NCBI RefSeq assembly: GCF_003148765.1
Contig: NZ_QGGV01000002.1
Coordinates: forward strand, 434,001 to 498,000
Length of the DNA: 64,000 nt
Direction: 5' to 3'
Source: Silicimonas algicola
GTDB lineage: Bacteria > Pseudomonadota > Alphaproteobacteria > Rhodobacterales > Rhodobacteraceae
Positions within the stretch are counted from its first letter, which is position 1, and each line of letters opens with the position of its first letter. The translations under genes and the position numbers were made by a program. Shown here one piece after another: positions 36,698-45,838 of this stretch. The notes beneath the pieces are model-generated. The model worked only from the letters and a program-made list of their open reading frames with translations. It did not search any database and was not told the DNA's origin.

Positions 36698-38293
36698 ATG
36701 ATCCGCAACCCGATCCTCCCCGGCTTCCACGCGGATCCTTCGATCTGCCGCGTCGGCGATACCTTCTACATCGCCACCTCGACCTTCGAGTGGTATCCCG
36801 GCGTCCGCATCCACCGCTCGACCGACCTGGCCAACTGGGAGTTTGCGGCCGCCCCACTGGACCGTGCGGCGCTTCTCGACATGCGCGGCAATCCGGACTC
36901 GGGGGGCATCTGGGCGCCTTGCCTGTCCCATGCCGACGGGCTGTTCTGGCTGGTCTACACCGACGTCAAGCGGCTTGATGGGGCGTTCAAGGACGCGCAC
37001 AACTATATCACCTGCGCCGAACGGATCGAAGGACCGTGGCGCGACCCGTGGTATGTCAATTCCTCGGGCTTCGACCCGTCGCTGTTCCATGACGAGGACG
37101 GGCGCAAGTGGTTCGTCAACATGCGCTGGAACCACCGCGGCAAGGGCACGGGCGGGAACCCGAAGCACGCCAGCTTCGACGGCATCCTCCTGCAGGAATG
37201 GTCGCCGAGCCAGGGGCTTACGGGCGAATGTTCTAGTATATATGACGGCACCGACCGCGGTTTGACCGAAGCGCCACACCTGTTCAGGCGAAACGGATGG
37301 TACTATTTGACGACGGCCGAGGGCGGTACGGGCTATGGCCACGCGGTGACGATGGCACGCTCGCGCGACATCCGCGGACCCTACGAGACGCATCCGGACA
37401 AGTTCCTCCTCTCAGCCGCCGACGCTCCGGACCACCCGATCCAGCGGACCGGACACGGGCAGTACGTCGAGGGTCCGGACGGTACGCTCTGGCACACCTT
37501 CCTGATGGGGCGTCCGATCGCGGGACCGGACGGGCAGGGGCGGTTCTGCCCCCTCGGCCGCGAGACGGGCATCGAGAAGGTGGTCTGGGGCGACGACGAC
37601 TGGCTTTATCTCGAAGGCGGCGGCCTCCTTGTCCGCGAGGAGGTGCCACATGACGCCGACAGCCCGCTGCCGCAGCCATCGGCCTATGACTTCGCCGAGG
37701 GTCTCCATCACGACTTCCAGTGGCTGCGCCATCCGCATCCCGACAGGCTGTTCCGGACGGGGCTGGACGGCCTGACCCTGATCGGGCGCGAGAGCATCGG
37801 AAGCTGGTTCGAACAATCCCTCGTCGCCCGCCGGCAGCAGCACCTGGCCTATCGGGCCGAGACGACGCTCGACGTGATGCCCGGCGACTACCAACACGCC
37901 GCCGGGCTGACGACATATTACAACCGGCACAAGTTCCACGCTCTTCTCGTCACCCACGAGCCGGGGATGGGCCGCGTCCTGACGATTCAGAGCTGCCCCG
38001 GCAACTGGCCCGACTGCGCGCTCGAGCATCCGCTCGACGCTCCCGTCCCCCTGGCCGAGGGCCCGGTGGACCTGGCCGTCGAGGTCGATCACGCGACCCA
38101 GCAGTTCTACTGGCGGCAAGGCGGCGACTGGCAGGCCATAGGCCCCGTCCTGAACGCCGCCGTCATCTCGGACGAGGGCGGACGGGGCGAGCACGCGTCC
38201 TTCACTGGGGCCTTCGTTGGCCTTGTCGCCTACGACACCTCGGGTCAGGCGCGCGAGGCGAGGTTCGACCGATTCTCGTATGTGCCCGCATGA
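36698..38293 (+). CDS. glycoside hydrolase family 43 (beta-xylosidase-like)
   Basis: 531 residues from the ATG at 36698 with cggagg upstream and no signal peptide, so cytosolic. The five-bladed propeller carries the expected acids: Asp13 (base, GFHADPS), Asp126 (GFDPSLF) and Glu191 (acid, TEAPHLF). A C-terminal beta-sandwich (about 340-531) is typical of GH43 xylosidases and arabinofuranosidases. It probably cuts imported oligosaccharides. Bases 37230-37320 have unusually AT-rich codons (tct agt ata tat) but the frame stays intact. Confidence 0.93.
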   Translation: MIRNPILPGFHADPSICRVGDTFYIATSTFEWYPGVRIHRSTDLANWEFAAAPLDRAALLDMRGNPDSGGIWAPCLSHADGLFWLVYTDVKRLDGAFKDAHNYITCAERIEGPWRDPWYVNSSGFDPSLFHDEDGRKWFVNMRWNHRGKGTGGNPKHASFDGILLQEWSPSQGLTGECSSIYDGTDRGLTEAPHLFRRNGWYYLTTAEGGTGYGHAVTMARSRDIRGPYETHPDKFLLSAADAPDHPIQRTGHGQYVEGPDGTLWHTFLMGRPIAGPDGQGRFCPLGRETGIEKVVWGDDDWLYLEGGGLLVREEVPHDADSPLPQPSAYDFAEGLHHDFQWLRHPHPDRLFRTGLDGLTLIGRESIGSWFEQSLVARRQQHLAYRAETTLDVMPGDYQHAAGLTTYYNRHKFHALLVTHEPGMGRVLTIQSCPGNWPDCALEHPLDAPVPLAEGPVDLAVEVDHATQQFYWRQGGDWQAIGPVLNAAVISDEGGRGEHASFTGAFVGLVAYDTSGQAREARFDRFSYVPA

Positions 38294-39114
38294 CCTCGTT
38301 GGTTCGCATCTACGACCTGGCGACGGACGCGACGGAGACCGTCTTCGAGACCGACCGTTTGATCGAGGCGCCAAACTGGACGCCGGACGGGACGGCGCTG
38401 ATCGTCAACGGTGACGGCCTCCTGTTTCGACTCCCGCTCGACGCGCCCCGGCTCGACCGGATCGATACGGGAGACCTGAGCCAGCTCAACAACGACCACG
38501 GGCTGTCGCCGGACGGCACGCGCCTCGCCATCAGCGACAAGACGCGGAACGGCATGAGCGAGATCTACACGCTTTCCGTCTCGGGCGGATCGCCCGAAGC
38601 GCTCGGCGCGCCACTGCCGGCCTATTGGCACGGATGGTCGCCCGACGGTGCAGCGCTGGCCTATGCCGGTCGGCGGGACGGCATCTTTCAGATCTGCACC
38701 ATGCCTGCGTCGGGTGGTGACGAGACAATTGTCACCGGCGGCTTCGACCATTGCGACGGCCCGGACTACACGCCGGACGGCCGCTGGATCTGGTTCAACG
38801 GCGAGAAAGACGGCTCGGTCGACCTCTGGCGCATCCCGGTCTCGGGCGGCGCGCCCGAAAGAATGACCGACGACGAGCGCGTGAACTGGTTCCCGCATCC
38901 CTCGCCCGACGGCGCGCATGTGCTTTACGTCGCCTTCGAAGCGGGGACCGAAGGTCATCCGCGGGACCGCGACGTGGAGCTTCGCCTGATACCGGCGGAG
39001 GGCGGCGCGCCCCGGACACTTCTGTCGCTCTTCGGCGGGCAAGGGACGATCAACGTGCCCTGCTGGTCGCCGGACGCCCGCCGCTTCGCCTTCGTGAGCT
39101 ATGCAAGGCCGTGA
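38290..39114 (+). CDS. TolB-like PD40 beta-propeller protein
   Basis: 274 residues starting at the ATG that overlaps the GH43 stop (ATGA). Repeats of the PD40/WD40-like type are visible, with PNWTPDGTALIVNGDG, HGLSPDGTRLAISD, HGWSPDGAALAYAG, PDYTPDGRWIWFNG, PHPSPDGAHVLYVA and CWSPDARRFAFVS. No signal peptide. In sugar clusters such proteins are of unknown role; similar propellers include oligogalacturonide lyases and sugar-binding proteins. Its tight coupling to GH43 suggests a cytosolic step on the same sugar. Confidence 0.85.
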   Translation: MTSLVRIYDLATDATETVFETDRLIEAPNWTPDGTALIVNGDGLLFRLPLDAPRLDRIDTGDLSQLNNDHGLSPDGTRLAISDKTRNGMSEIYTLSVSGGSPEALGAPLPAYWHGWSPDGAALAYAGRRDGIFQICTMPASGGDETIVTGGFDHCDGPDYTPDGRWIWFNGEKDGSVDLWRIPVSGGAPERMTDDERVNWFPHPSPDGAHVLYVAFEAGTEGHPRDRDVELRLIPAEGGAPRTLLSLFGGQGTINVPCWSPDARRFAFVSYARP

Positions 39115-39135
39115 CGACGCGCTAGCGTTCGGGCC

Positions 39136-40083
39136 ATGAGCGACCCCTTCTTCCAGCCCGTATCGGGCTTCGTGCTGCCGCGCTATGCGGGCGTGCCGAC
39201 CTTCATGCGGCTTCCGCTGGTGACGCCCGACCACCCAAGATTTTCGGAGGTCGAGATCGGGCTGGTCGGCGCGCCCTGGGACGCAGGCACCACGAACCGT
39301 CCGGGTCCTCGCCACGGGCCGCGCCAGATGCGCGACGCCTCGACGATGATCCGGGCCGAGCATCCCGTGTCGGGCACCCGGCCCTTCGAACGCGCGAATT
39401 GCGCCGACGTCGGCGACATCGGCCCGAACCCTGCCAGCATGCCGGACACGTTGGAGCGGTTCACGTCCTTCTACAAGACATTGAAATCGCAAGGGATACG
39501 CCCGCTGACCATCGGCGGAGATCACCTCTGCTCGCTGCCTATCCTGCGCGGGATCGCGGCGGACGAGCCTCTGGGCATGATCCACTTCGACAGCCACACC
39601 GACCTCTACCACAGCTACTTCGGCGGCGAGATGTACACCCACGGCACGCCCTTCCGCCGGGCGGTCGAGGAGGGGCTTCTGGACCCGAAGCGCGTCATCC
39701 AGATCGGCATTCGCGGATCCATGTATGGCCGGGAGGATCTGGATTTCGCCAAAAGCGTCGGCATTCGCATCGTCCGGATCGAGGAATTCTTCGCCCGCGG
39801 TGTGGCTGACGTCATGGCCGAAGCTGTCGAGGTCGTGGGCGACCGTCCCTGCTATGTCAGCTACGACATCGACTTCGTCGACCCCGCCTTCGCGCCGGGG
39901 ACGGGAACGCCGGAAGTCGGCGGACCGACGAGTTTTCAGGCGCTGGAGGTGTGCCGCCATCTGGCCGGCCTCGACATTCGGGGCGCCGACCTCGTCGAGG
40001 TGTCGCCGCCTTTCGATCCTTCTGGCGCCACGGCCTATCTGGGCGCGAACATCCTCTTCGAACTCCTCTGCGCCATGGTGTGA
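39136..40083 (+). CDS. ureohydrolase (agmatinase/guanidinobutyrase family)
   Basis: 315 residues. The two-manganese site is recognisable: IGGDHLCSLP, MIHFDSHTDLYHSY and VSYDIDFVDPAFAPGTGTPEVGG. The usual HFDAHTD has Ser for Ala here. The family cleaves agmatine, 4-guanidinobutyrate or similar guanidines to urea and an amine; the exact substrate cannot be told, so I give no gene symbol. It begins 21 bases after the propeller gene and converges with the radical SAM gene. Confidence 0.92.
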   Translation: MSDPFFQPVSGFVLPRYAGVPTFMRLPLVTPDHPRFSEVEIGLVGAPWDAGTTNRPGPRHGPRQMRDASTMIRAEHPVSGTRPFERANCADVGDIGPNPASMPDTLERFTSFYKTLKSQGIRPLTIGGDHLCSLPILRGIAADEPLGMIHFDSHTDLYHSYFGGEMYTHGTPFRRAVEEGLLDPKRVIQIGIRGSMYGREDLDFAKSVGIRIVRIEEFFARGVADVMAEAVEVVGDRPCYVSYDIDFVDPAFAPGTGTPEVGGPTSFQALEVCRHLAGLDIRGADLVEVSPPFDPSGATAYLGANILFELLCAMV

Positions 40084-40085
40084 CG

Positions 40086-40138
40086 GCGAGGGGCGCTGCC
40101 CCTCGCGCTCCCCGAAGTATTTGAAGGTCGATGGAGGA
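40086..40138 (-). repeat. post-stop intergenic element, copy 3 (after the radical SAM gene)
   Basis: Reading from the radical SAM stop: tccatcgaccttcaaatac, ttcggggagc, then a perfect 9-bp stem GCGAGGGGC-AGC-GCCCCTCGC at 40086-40106. It also lies just after the convergent ureohydrolase stop, so the hairpin could end both messages. This is the best-formed copy. Confidence 0.75.
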
Positions 40139-41089
40139 TCAGGCCGAGCAGCTTGCCCCGCCGAGGACGCAGAACTTGGCACAGTGCGGATGGTTGAGCC
40201 GCACCGGACGCTCGGCCTCGGCCAGCGTCCGTCCCAACTCGAAATCGCGTTCGTACGGCAGGAGAGTGCAGGATACGACGGTCGGCGTCGCGGCTCCCTT
40301 GCGCTTGACCACCATCCGAGACGAGGCGCACATGACGCTGTCGGGCGACTTGTGAAGGATGCCCCAGCACGCTGTGGTGATCTCGGGGACGTCGACGGTT
40401 TCGTCCATCTCGGGGAAGAGAACCGTCCGGCCCGGGTTCAGGGCGTCGATGGCGAACCCTTCGGCGCGATAGAGCGCGTCATAGCCCGCGCGCGCCTCGG
40501 CCTCGCTTTCGCCCCAGACGGTGCGGCCCGCGACGGTCATGGCGATGCCTTCGTCCCGCAGCCAGCGCATCCCTTCGAGCGATCGCTCGAAGCTGCCCGT
40601 GCCCCGTTCCGCGTCGTGATGCCGCGCCGACCAGTGGTCGAGCGACACCCTCAGCGTCAGGCGGCCGGGGAAGCGGGTATGCAGATCCACAAGCCCGTCG
40701 CGCAAGCGCCGCCGCATCATGGGCTGCATGGCGTTCGTCAGGATCAGGACCTCGTAGCCCGCAAGAAGGGATGCCTCGGTCATCCCGATGATCTCGGGGT
40801 TCATGAAGGGCTCGCCGCCGGTGAAGCCGATCTCCCTCAGCGACCAGCCACGCGACCGGGCCTGGGCGAGATAGTCCTCGACCTCGGCACGGGTCATGTA
40901 CACCAGCGCGTCGTTCGTGGGAGAGCTTTCGATGTAGCAGGACAGGCACTCGATGTTGCAGAGGGTGCCGGTGTTGAACCAGAGCGTGTCCGGATTGGTC
41001 AGGGCTACCTCGGCGCGCGTTTCGCCCCTGGCTGTCCGAAGGGGATCGGAAAACTTCTGCAGTCCCTCGGGGCCGTTGACGTCCTTCAT
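40139..41089 (-). CDS. radical SAM protein with cysteine-rich C-terminus
   Basis: 316 residues. C44, C48 and C51 in TLCNIECLSCYIES form the CxxxCxxC [4Fe-4S] motif that cleaves S-adenosylmethionine; FTGGEPFMNPEI is the GGE motif. Further cysteines in TACWGIL, VMCASSRM, VVSCTLL and a final C303, C307, C314 (HCAKFCVLGGASC) suggest an auxiliary cluster of the SPASM or twitch kind. Function unknown; no partner peptide or obvious substrate gene adjoins it. It is divergent from zwf. Confidence 0.88.
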   Translation of the reverse strand: MKDVNGPEGLQKFSDPLRTARGETRAEVALTNPDTLWFNTGTLCNIECLSCYIESSPTNDALVYMTRAEVEDYLAQARSRGWSLREIGFTGGEPFMNPEIIGMTEASLLAGYEVLILTNAMQPMMRRRLRDGLVDLHTRFPGRLTLRVSLDHWSARHHDAERGTGSFERSLEGMRWLRDEGIAMTVAGRTVWGESEAEARAGYDALYRAEGFAIDALNPGRTVLFPEMDETVDVPEITTACWGILHKSPDSVMCASSRMVVKRKGAATPTVVSCTLLPYERDFELGRTLAEAERPVRLNHPHCAKFCVLGGASCSA

Positions 41090-41236
41090 TCGGTTCAGTC
41101 CTCCTTCACTTGCAATTGCCTAGAATGCCGCGACTTTGTCCGAAAGAAAAAGAGTGCGGACGCCACGAAGATGTGATGACCATGGGCCCGGCTGGACTTC
41201 GGGACCGCGACGCGCTATCCGCGCGGGCAAATGGCT

Positions 41237-41250
41237 TGTTAGCGGTAACA
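41237..41250. promoter_or_regulatory. LacI-family-like operator upstream of zwf
   Basis: TGTTAGCGGTAACA, a 14-base near-perfect palindrome (arms TGTTA and TAACA), ends 23 bases before the zwf ATG. It has the shape of operators of LacI-family sugar regulators. Its arms differ from those at 30456, so a different regulator is likely. Confidence 0.6.
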
Positions 41251-41273
41251 CCATGAGCGGAGAGGAATAGGCG

Positions 41274-42725
41274 ATGGTCTCGCGCGTCATCCCCGTCGAG
41301 GATTTCGACCTCGTCATCTTCGGCGGCACCGGCGATCTTGCCCGCCGCAAGATTCTGCCCGCCCTGTTCCGGCGTTTCCAGGCCGGCCAGATGACGCCCG
41401 AGAGCCGCATCGTCGGCGCGGCGCGGTCCGAGATGGACAGCGCGGGCTATCGCAAGGACGTGCGCGCGGCGCTGGAGGAGTTTCTCGACAAGGACCGCCC
41501 AAAAGCCGAGATCGACGATTTCCTCGAGCGCATCGACTATGTCGCGGTCGACGCGACAGGCGACGGCGGATGGGACGAGCTGTCGAAGCTCTTGCGCAAG
41601 GGCGTCACGCGCGCCTTCTATTTCTCGGTCGCGCCCTCGCTGTTCGGCGCCCTGGCCGAGCGTCTGCACCAGCACGGCTGCGCGGGTCCGAAATGCCGGA
41701 TCGTGGTCGAGAAGCCCTTCGGCCGCGACCTTCACAGCGCGCGGGAACTGAACAAGACGCTGAGAGATCATTTCTCGGAGAACCAGATTTATCGCATCGA
41801 TCACTACCTGGGCAAGGAAACGGTCCAGAACCTGATGGCCGTGCGCTTCGGCAACGTGCTGTTCGAGCCGCTGTGGAATGCCCATTACGTCGATCACGTT
41901 CAGATCACCGTGGCCGAAAGCGTGGGCGTCGACGGGCGCGGAGCCTATTACGACAAGTCGGGCGCCATGCGGGACATGGTGCAGAACCACCTGATGCAAC
42001 TTCTGTGCCTGACCGCAATGGAGCCGCCGGCGCGGTTCAGCCCGGATGCCGTGCGCGACGAGAAGCTCAAGGTGATCCGCGCGCTCGAGGCCGTGCCGCC
42101 CGCCGACATCGTGCGGGGTCAGTACGTTTCGAAGTCGAAGGGCGAAAGCTACCTCGACCAGGTCGAGGATCCGGGCAGCCGCACGGAAAGTTTCGTCGCG
42201 ATGAAGCTCCAGGTCTCGAACTGGAGGTGGGCGGGCACGCCCTTCTACCTGCGCACCGGCAAGCGCCTGAAGGCGCGGCACACCGAGATCGCGGTCATCT
42301 TCAAGGACGCGCCGCATTCGATCTTCGGCCAGTCGCTCGGCCGTCACCGGAACGTGCTGGCGATCCGGCTGCAGCCGAACGAGGGCATGGACCTGTTCGT
42401 CACGATCAAGGAACCGGGACCGGGCGGCATGCGTCTGGTCGACGTGCCGCTCGACATGACCTTCGCCGATGCGCTCGGCCCCGATGCGGCGGACGTGCCC
42501 GATGCCTATGAGCGGCTTATCATGGACGTGATCCGGGGCGACCAGACGCTGTTCATGCGCGGCGACGAGGTCGAGGCGGCCTGGGCATGGACAGATCCGA
42601 TCATCGAGGGGTGGGAAGACACGGGCGACCGTCCCAAGACCTACGAGGTCGACTCGACCGGTCCCGAAGAAGCCGCAATGCTGTTGCACCGCGAAGGCCG
42701 CCGCTGGCGCGAAATCGCGAACTGA
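41274..42725 (+). CDS. zwf: glucose-6-phosphate 1-dehydrogenase
   Basis: First step of the oxidative pentose-phosphate and Entner-Doudoroff routes. 483 residues, full length. The NADP motif [17 protein letters not shown] is near the N-terminus; [12 protein letters not shown] and the active-site signature [15 protein letters not shown] follow. Gene order is zwf then pgi, 10 bases apart, with no 6-phosphogluconolactonase gene between them. A LacI-type palindrome precedes it. Confidence 0.98.
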   Translation: MVSRVIPVEDFDLVIFGGTGDLARRKILPALFRRFQAGQMTPESRIVGAARSEMDSAGYRKDVRAALEEFLDKDRPKAEIDDFLERIDYVAVDATGDGGWDELSKLLRKGVTRAFYFSVAPSLFGALAERLHQHGCAGPKCRIVVEKPFGRDLHSARELNKTLRDHFSENQIYRIDHYLGKETVQNLMAVRFGNVLFEPLWNAHYVDHVQITVAESVGVDGRGAYYDKSGAMRDMVQNHLMQLLCLTAMEPPARFSPDAVRDEKLKVIRALEAVPPADIVRGQYVSKSKGESYLDQVEDPGSRTESFVAMKLQVSNWRWAGTPFYLRTGKRLKARHTEIAVIFKDAPHSIFGQSLGRHRNVLAIRLQPNEGMDLFVTIKEPGPGGMRLVDVPLDMTFADALGPDAADVPDAYERLIMDVIRGDQTLFMRGDEVEAAWAWTDPIIEGWEDTGDRPKTYEVDSTGPEEAAMLLHREGRRWREIAN

Positions 42726-42735
42726 GGAGACGGGC

Positions 42736-44349
42736 ATGGACTGGACACGCCTGACGAAAGCCGCAGAAGAGGCCGCGCGGACGCCGATCCTCGACCGCTT
42801 CGACCGGCCCGACCGCGCTCGCACCTTCTCGGTTACCGCTGGCGATCTGCTGTTCGACTATTCGAAGACCGCCATGGACGACGCCGGCCGCGCGATTCTC
42901 GTCAAGATGTACGACGAGGCCGGCGTGGCGGCGCGGCGCGAGGCGATGTTCACGGGAGCGAAGATCAACGAGACCGAGGGCAGGGCGGTCCTGCACACAG
43001 CTCTTCGCGCGCAGCACGGCGCCGAGGTCATGGTCGACGGACAGGACGTCACCAAGGGCGTGCGAGACACGCTCGGCCGGATGGACGTCTTCGCCGAGGA
43101 GGTGCGCTCGGGCGCCCTGACCGCACCGGGCGGCGCGCGCTTCACCGACGTGGTCAACATCGGCATCGGCGGATCGGACCTGGGGCCCGCGATGGCGACG
43201 CTGGCGCTGGCGCCCTATCACGACGGACCCCGCATCCACTACGTCTCGAACGTGGACGGCGCGCACATCAACGACACGCTTGTGGCGCTCGACCCCGCCT
43301 CGACGCTTGTGATCGTCGCTTCGAAGACCTTCACCACCATCGAGACGATGACCAACGCCGAAACCGCGCGCCGCTGGATCGCGAACGGCGTGGGCGACGC
43401 GGATGTTGGCGGCCACTTCGCGGCGCTGTCGTCGGCGCTGGAGAAGACGGCGGCCTTCGGGATCGACGCCGAGCGTGTCTTCGGCTTCGAAGACTGGGTC
43501 GGCGGGCGCTATTCGATATGGGGTCCGATCGGGCTCGCCCTCGAGATCGCCGTGGGACGCGACGCTTTCCACGCCTTCCTGTCGGGAGGCGAGGCGATGG
43601 ACCGGCACTTCCGCGCGGCTTCCCCGCTCGAGAACATGCCGGTCATGCTCGCGCTGACGGGTCTCTGGCACAACCAGGGCCTGGGATATGCCACGCGGGC
43701 TGTCCTGCCATATGAGCAGCGGCTGGTGCGGCTTCCGGCCTATCTCCAGCAGCTCGAGATGGAATCGAACGGCAAGGGCGTCTCGATGGATGGCGAAAGC
43801 CTGACCGTCGCGTCGGGGCCGGTCGTCTGGGGCGAGCCCGGCACCAACGGGCAGCATGCGTTCTATCAGCTCATCCACCAGGGCACGCGGGTGGTCCCCT
43901 GCGAGTTCATGGTCGGGGCCGAGGGTCACGAGCCCGAGCTTGCCCACCAGCATGTGCTTCTGATCGCCAATTGCCTCGCGCAGTCCGAGGCGCTGATGCG
44001 CGGGCGAACGCTGGACGAGGCGAGGGCGATGTTGGAGGGGAAGTTCGAGGACGACGAGCTGGAGCGGCAGGCCCGCCACCGCGTCTTTCCCGGCAACCGG
44101 CCATCCACGACGCTTGTCTATCCCAAGCTGACGCCCTTCGTGCTGGGCCAGTTGATCGCGCTATACGAGCATCGGGTGTTCGTCGAGGGCGCGATGCTGG
44201 GGATCAATTCGTTCGATCAGTGGGGCGTCGAGTTGGGCAAGGAACTGGCGAAGGCGCTGGAGCCCGTCGTGTCGGGCAAGGAGGGCGCCGAAGGCAAGGA
44301 CGGCTCGACCGCTCAACTTGTGGGGTACGTTCGCCGTTACGCGGGATGA
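42736..44349 (+). CDS. pgi: glucose-6-phosphate isomerase
   Basis: Interconverts glucose-6-phosphate and fructose-6-phosphate. 537 residues; signatures include [46 protein letters not shown] and [16 protein letters not shown]. Second gene of the zwf-pgi operon. Its stop lies one base before the stop of the convergent small membrane gene. Confidence 0.98.
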   Translation: MDWTRLTKAAEEAARTPILDRFDRPDRARTFSVTAGDLLFDYSKTAMDDAGRAILVKMYDEAGVAARREAMFTGAKINETEGRAVLHTALRAQHGAEVMVDGQDVTKGVRDTLGRMDVFAEEVRSGALTAPGGARFTDVVNIGIGGSDLGPAMATLALAPYHDGPRIHYVSNVDGAHINDTLVALDPASTLVIVASKTFTTIETMTNAETARRWIANGVGDADVGGHFAALSSALEKTAAFGIDAERVFGFEDWVGGRYSIWGPIGLALEIAVGRDAFHAFLSGGEAMDRHFRAASPLENMPVMLALTGLWHNQGLGYATRAVLPYEQRLVRLPAYLQQLEMESNGKGVSMDGESLTVASGPVVWGEPGTNGQHAFYQLIHQGTRVVPCEFMVGAEGHEPELAHQHVLLIANCLAQSEALMRGRTLDEARAMLEGKFEDDELERQARHRVFPGNRPSTTLVYPKLTPFVLGQLIALYEHRVFVEGAMLGINSFDQWGVELGKELAKALEPVVSGKEGAEGKDGSTAQLVGYVRRYAG

Positions 44350-44350
44350 T

Positions 44351-44527
44351 TTATCGCCAGGCGGCGATACAGCAGGCCGCAGCCAACATTCCGATCTGTC
44401 CGCCGCCGGCATAGCCCAGGAACGTCATGGTGGCAGAAGCGCCCGCGATGGCCAAATAGAGCGCGGAACCCGTCGCGAAAAGAAACCCGCTTCCGAGAAT
44501 GAATGTGACTGGGCGACCGTTGCTCAT
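44351..44527 (-). CDS. small two-helix membrane protein
   Basis: 58 residues from the ATG at 44527 (MSNGRPVTFILGSGF). Almost the whole protein is hydrophobic, in two segments separated near MTFLGYAGG, ending AACCIAAWR. The longer frame upstream has arginine-rich, non-coding-like composition. Converges with pgi. No recognised family. Confidence 0.6.
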   Translation of the reverse strand: MSNGRPVTFILGSGFLFATGSALYLAIAGASATMTFLGYAGGGQIGMLAAACCIAAWR

Positions 44528-44682
44528 TTCGACACCATTTCCAGTTAGGTCGTGAGGGCCTCTCGGCCGAAGCTGTTGTGTCCCGCCCGACGCGGTGTGA
44601 GGGCGCGTCGGGCGGGATGGTTCGGCCCAGGGGTAAAGGACCGAACCGGGGGGCACCTCTCAGGCCTGCCGGGCCAGGGAGG

Positions 44683-45273
44683 TCAGTAGGTCGCGCGGTT
44701 GATGAAGGTCGAACTCTTCATGCCGAGGCGGATGGCGCCATCGCCGCCGCCGCACCGCGAGGTCTTCAGCCAGACCTGCGAGTAGTCGAGGTCGAGACCA
44801 GGGTTGGTCTTGACGCCCAGCATCGGGCAGGCCTTGCCGCTTGGCTTGATGTCGTTCACGCGGCCAAGCAGAATGCCGTCCGAGGACACCACGGGCCTTC
44901 CCAGGAAGGCTTTCACCATGACCAGCGGCAGGCCGTTGCCAAGCCCGTCGGGGTTGCCGTTCGGCTGGCTTCCGGGGGTGTTGGAGGGCCCGTTGGTGCC
45001 GGTCCCGGGGTTGGTTCCGGGGTTCGTCCCACCGCCCGAGCCGCCGCCGTAGCTGCCGCCCCCAAGCCCGACAGAGGCATCGACGCCCAGTCCCGAGGTC
45101 GAACCGCCGCTGCCGACGCTGGCGTCGACGTCGGCGAGGCTGCCGTGTCCGACCGAGGCCGAGACGTTGGCGTCGATGCCGCCGACGCTGGCTCCCACGC
45201 TCACGTCAAGCGCGTGAAGCGGCATCGTCAGGCAGAGTGCGGCGATACAGGCCGTTGAGAAAATCCTTTTCAT
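44683..45273 (-). CDS. secreted glycine-rich protein with PRC-barrel-like C-terminus
   Basis: 196 residues from the ATG at 45273 with a signal peptide (MKRIFSTACIAALCLTMPLHA). After it come four ASVG-containing repeats (VSVGASVGG, VSASVGHGS, VDASVGSGG, VDASVGLGGG), then a Gly/Asn/Pro/Thr linker (TNPGTNPGTGTNGP). The C-terminal 85 residues (KAFLGRPVVSSDGILLGRV, with two Cys further on) resemble a PRC-barrel. Location is likely periplasm or cell surface. Function unknown. A promoter with good spacing lies upstream. Confidence 0.78.
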   Translation of the reverse strand: MKRIFSTACIAALCLTMPLHALDVSVGASVGGIDANVSASVGHGSLADVDASVGSGGSTSGLGVDASVGLGGGSYGGGSGGGTNPGTNPGTGTNGPSNTPGSQPNGNPDGLGNGLPLVMVKAFLGRPVVSSDGILLGRVNDIKPSGKACPMLGVKTNPGLDLDYSQVWLKTSRCGGGDGAIRLGMKSSTFINRATY

Positions 45274-45346
45274 GCGAGTCACCTTTCCAGAGTGCATAAG
45301 TGGGGTTGCGGTCCCGTTCGTCTTTTCTCCCGGCATCGGCGTGGAA

Positions 45347-45375
45347 ATTATCCAACCGCTGCCTTCCAATCACAA
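45347..45375 (-). promoter_or_regulatory. sigma-70-like promoter of the glycine-rich protein gene
   Basis: On the minus strand TTGTGA (45375-45370) and GATAAT (45352-45347) are separated by 17 bases, an unusually good match for this GC-rich genome. The leader to the ATG would be about 65 bases. Confidence 0.5.
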
Positions 45376-45723
45376 TGGACCGGAATTGCGGTCAAAAGCG
45401 GTCCGTAACATTTGAAAGATGATTGGCAATTGCAATTGGTTCGAGGCTTTGACCAATTTCCGCTTGTTGGCGCAGTCAATCACATTGTCTGGAAATCGAA
45501 GGAAAAAGCGGCCCCTGTCTCGTAACAGCGACGGCGGACTCGCATTACCTGAGGTAGCGGCGGCGGCAGCCGATACTCACATTCGAGCAGTAGAATTCAC
45601 AAGTGGGTGAACACAAAAAACGTCGGGCGAAGCCACTGTTTCCGAACCGTAATTGTGTTCACGGGACTGTGTCTGGAATGGGGCGCCAGCAACCGAATGA
45701 AACCTGAAGTTGATTCGTGAGGC
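45376..45723. other. AT-rich gene-free region next to the tRNA 3' end, with inverted repeats
   Basis: About 350 bases with clearly lower GC than the surroundings and no convincing gene. It contains the 12-base palindrome CAATTGCAATTG at 45427-45438, and an exact inverted repeat GTGAACACAA (45607-45616) and TTGTGTTCAC (45653-45662) 36 bases apart. It abuts the 3' end of tRNA-Gly, a usual integration site, but I see no integrase or repeat of the tRNA end. Function unknown. Confidence 0.5.
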
Positions 45724-45797
45724 TGGAGCGGGTGAAGGGAATCGAACCCTCGTCTTAAGCTTGGGAAGCTCCTGCTCTACCATTGAGCTACACCCGC
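45724..45797 (-). tRNA. tRNA-Gly (anticodon CCC)
   Basis: Reading the minus strand: acceptor GCGGGTG pairs with CACCCGC, followed by encoded TCCA. D-arm GCTC..GAGC, anticodon loop TTCCCAA with anticodon CCC, and T-arm AGGG-TTCGATT-CCCT are all present. Total 74 bases with CCA. The top of the anticodon stem has a G-A mismatch at the 27-43 position. Confidence 0.95.
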
Positions 45798-45838
45798 GAC
45801 GGACCTGACCTAAGCCAAGCTCAGAAGCCGGTCAAGTC

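Noticed and set aside
45427-45662. Inverted repeats in the AT-rich gap as an insertion sequence or MITE
   Set aside because: The arms are only 10-12 bases, there is no target-site duplication that I can see, and no second copy in the window.
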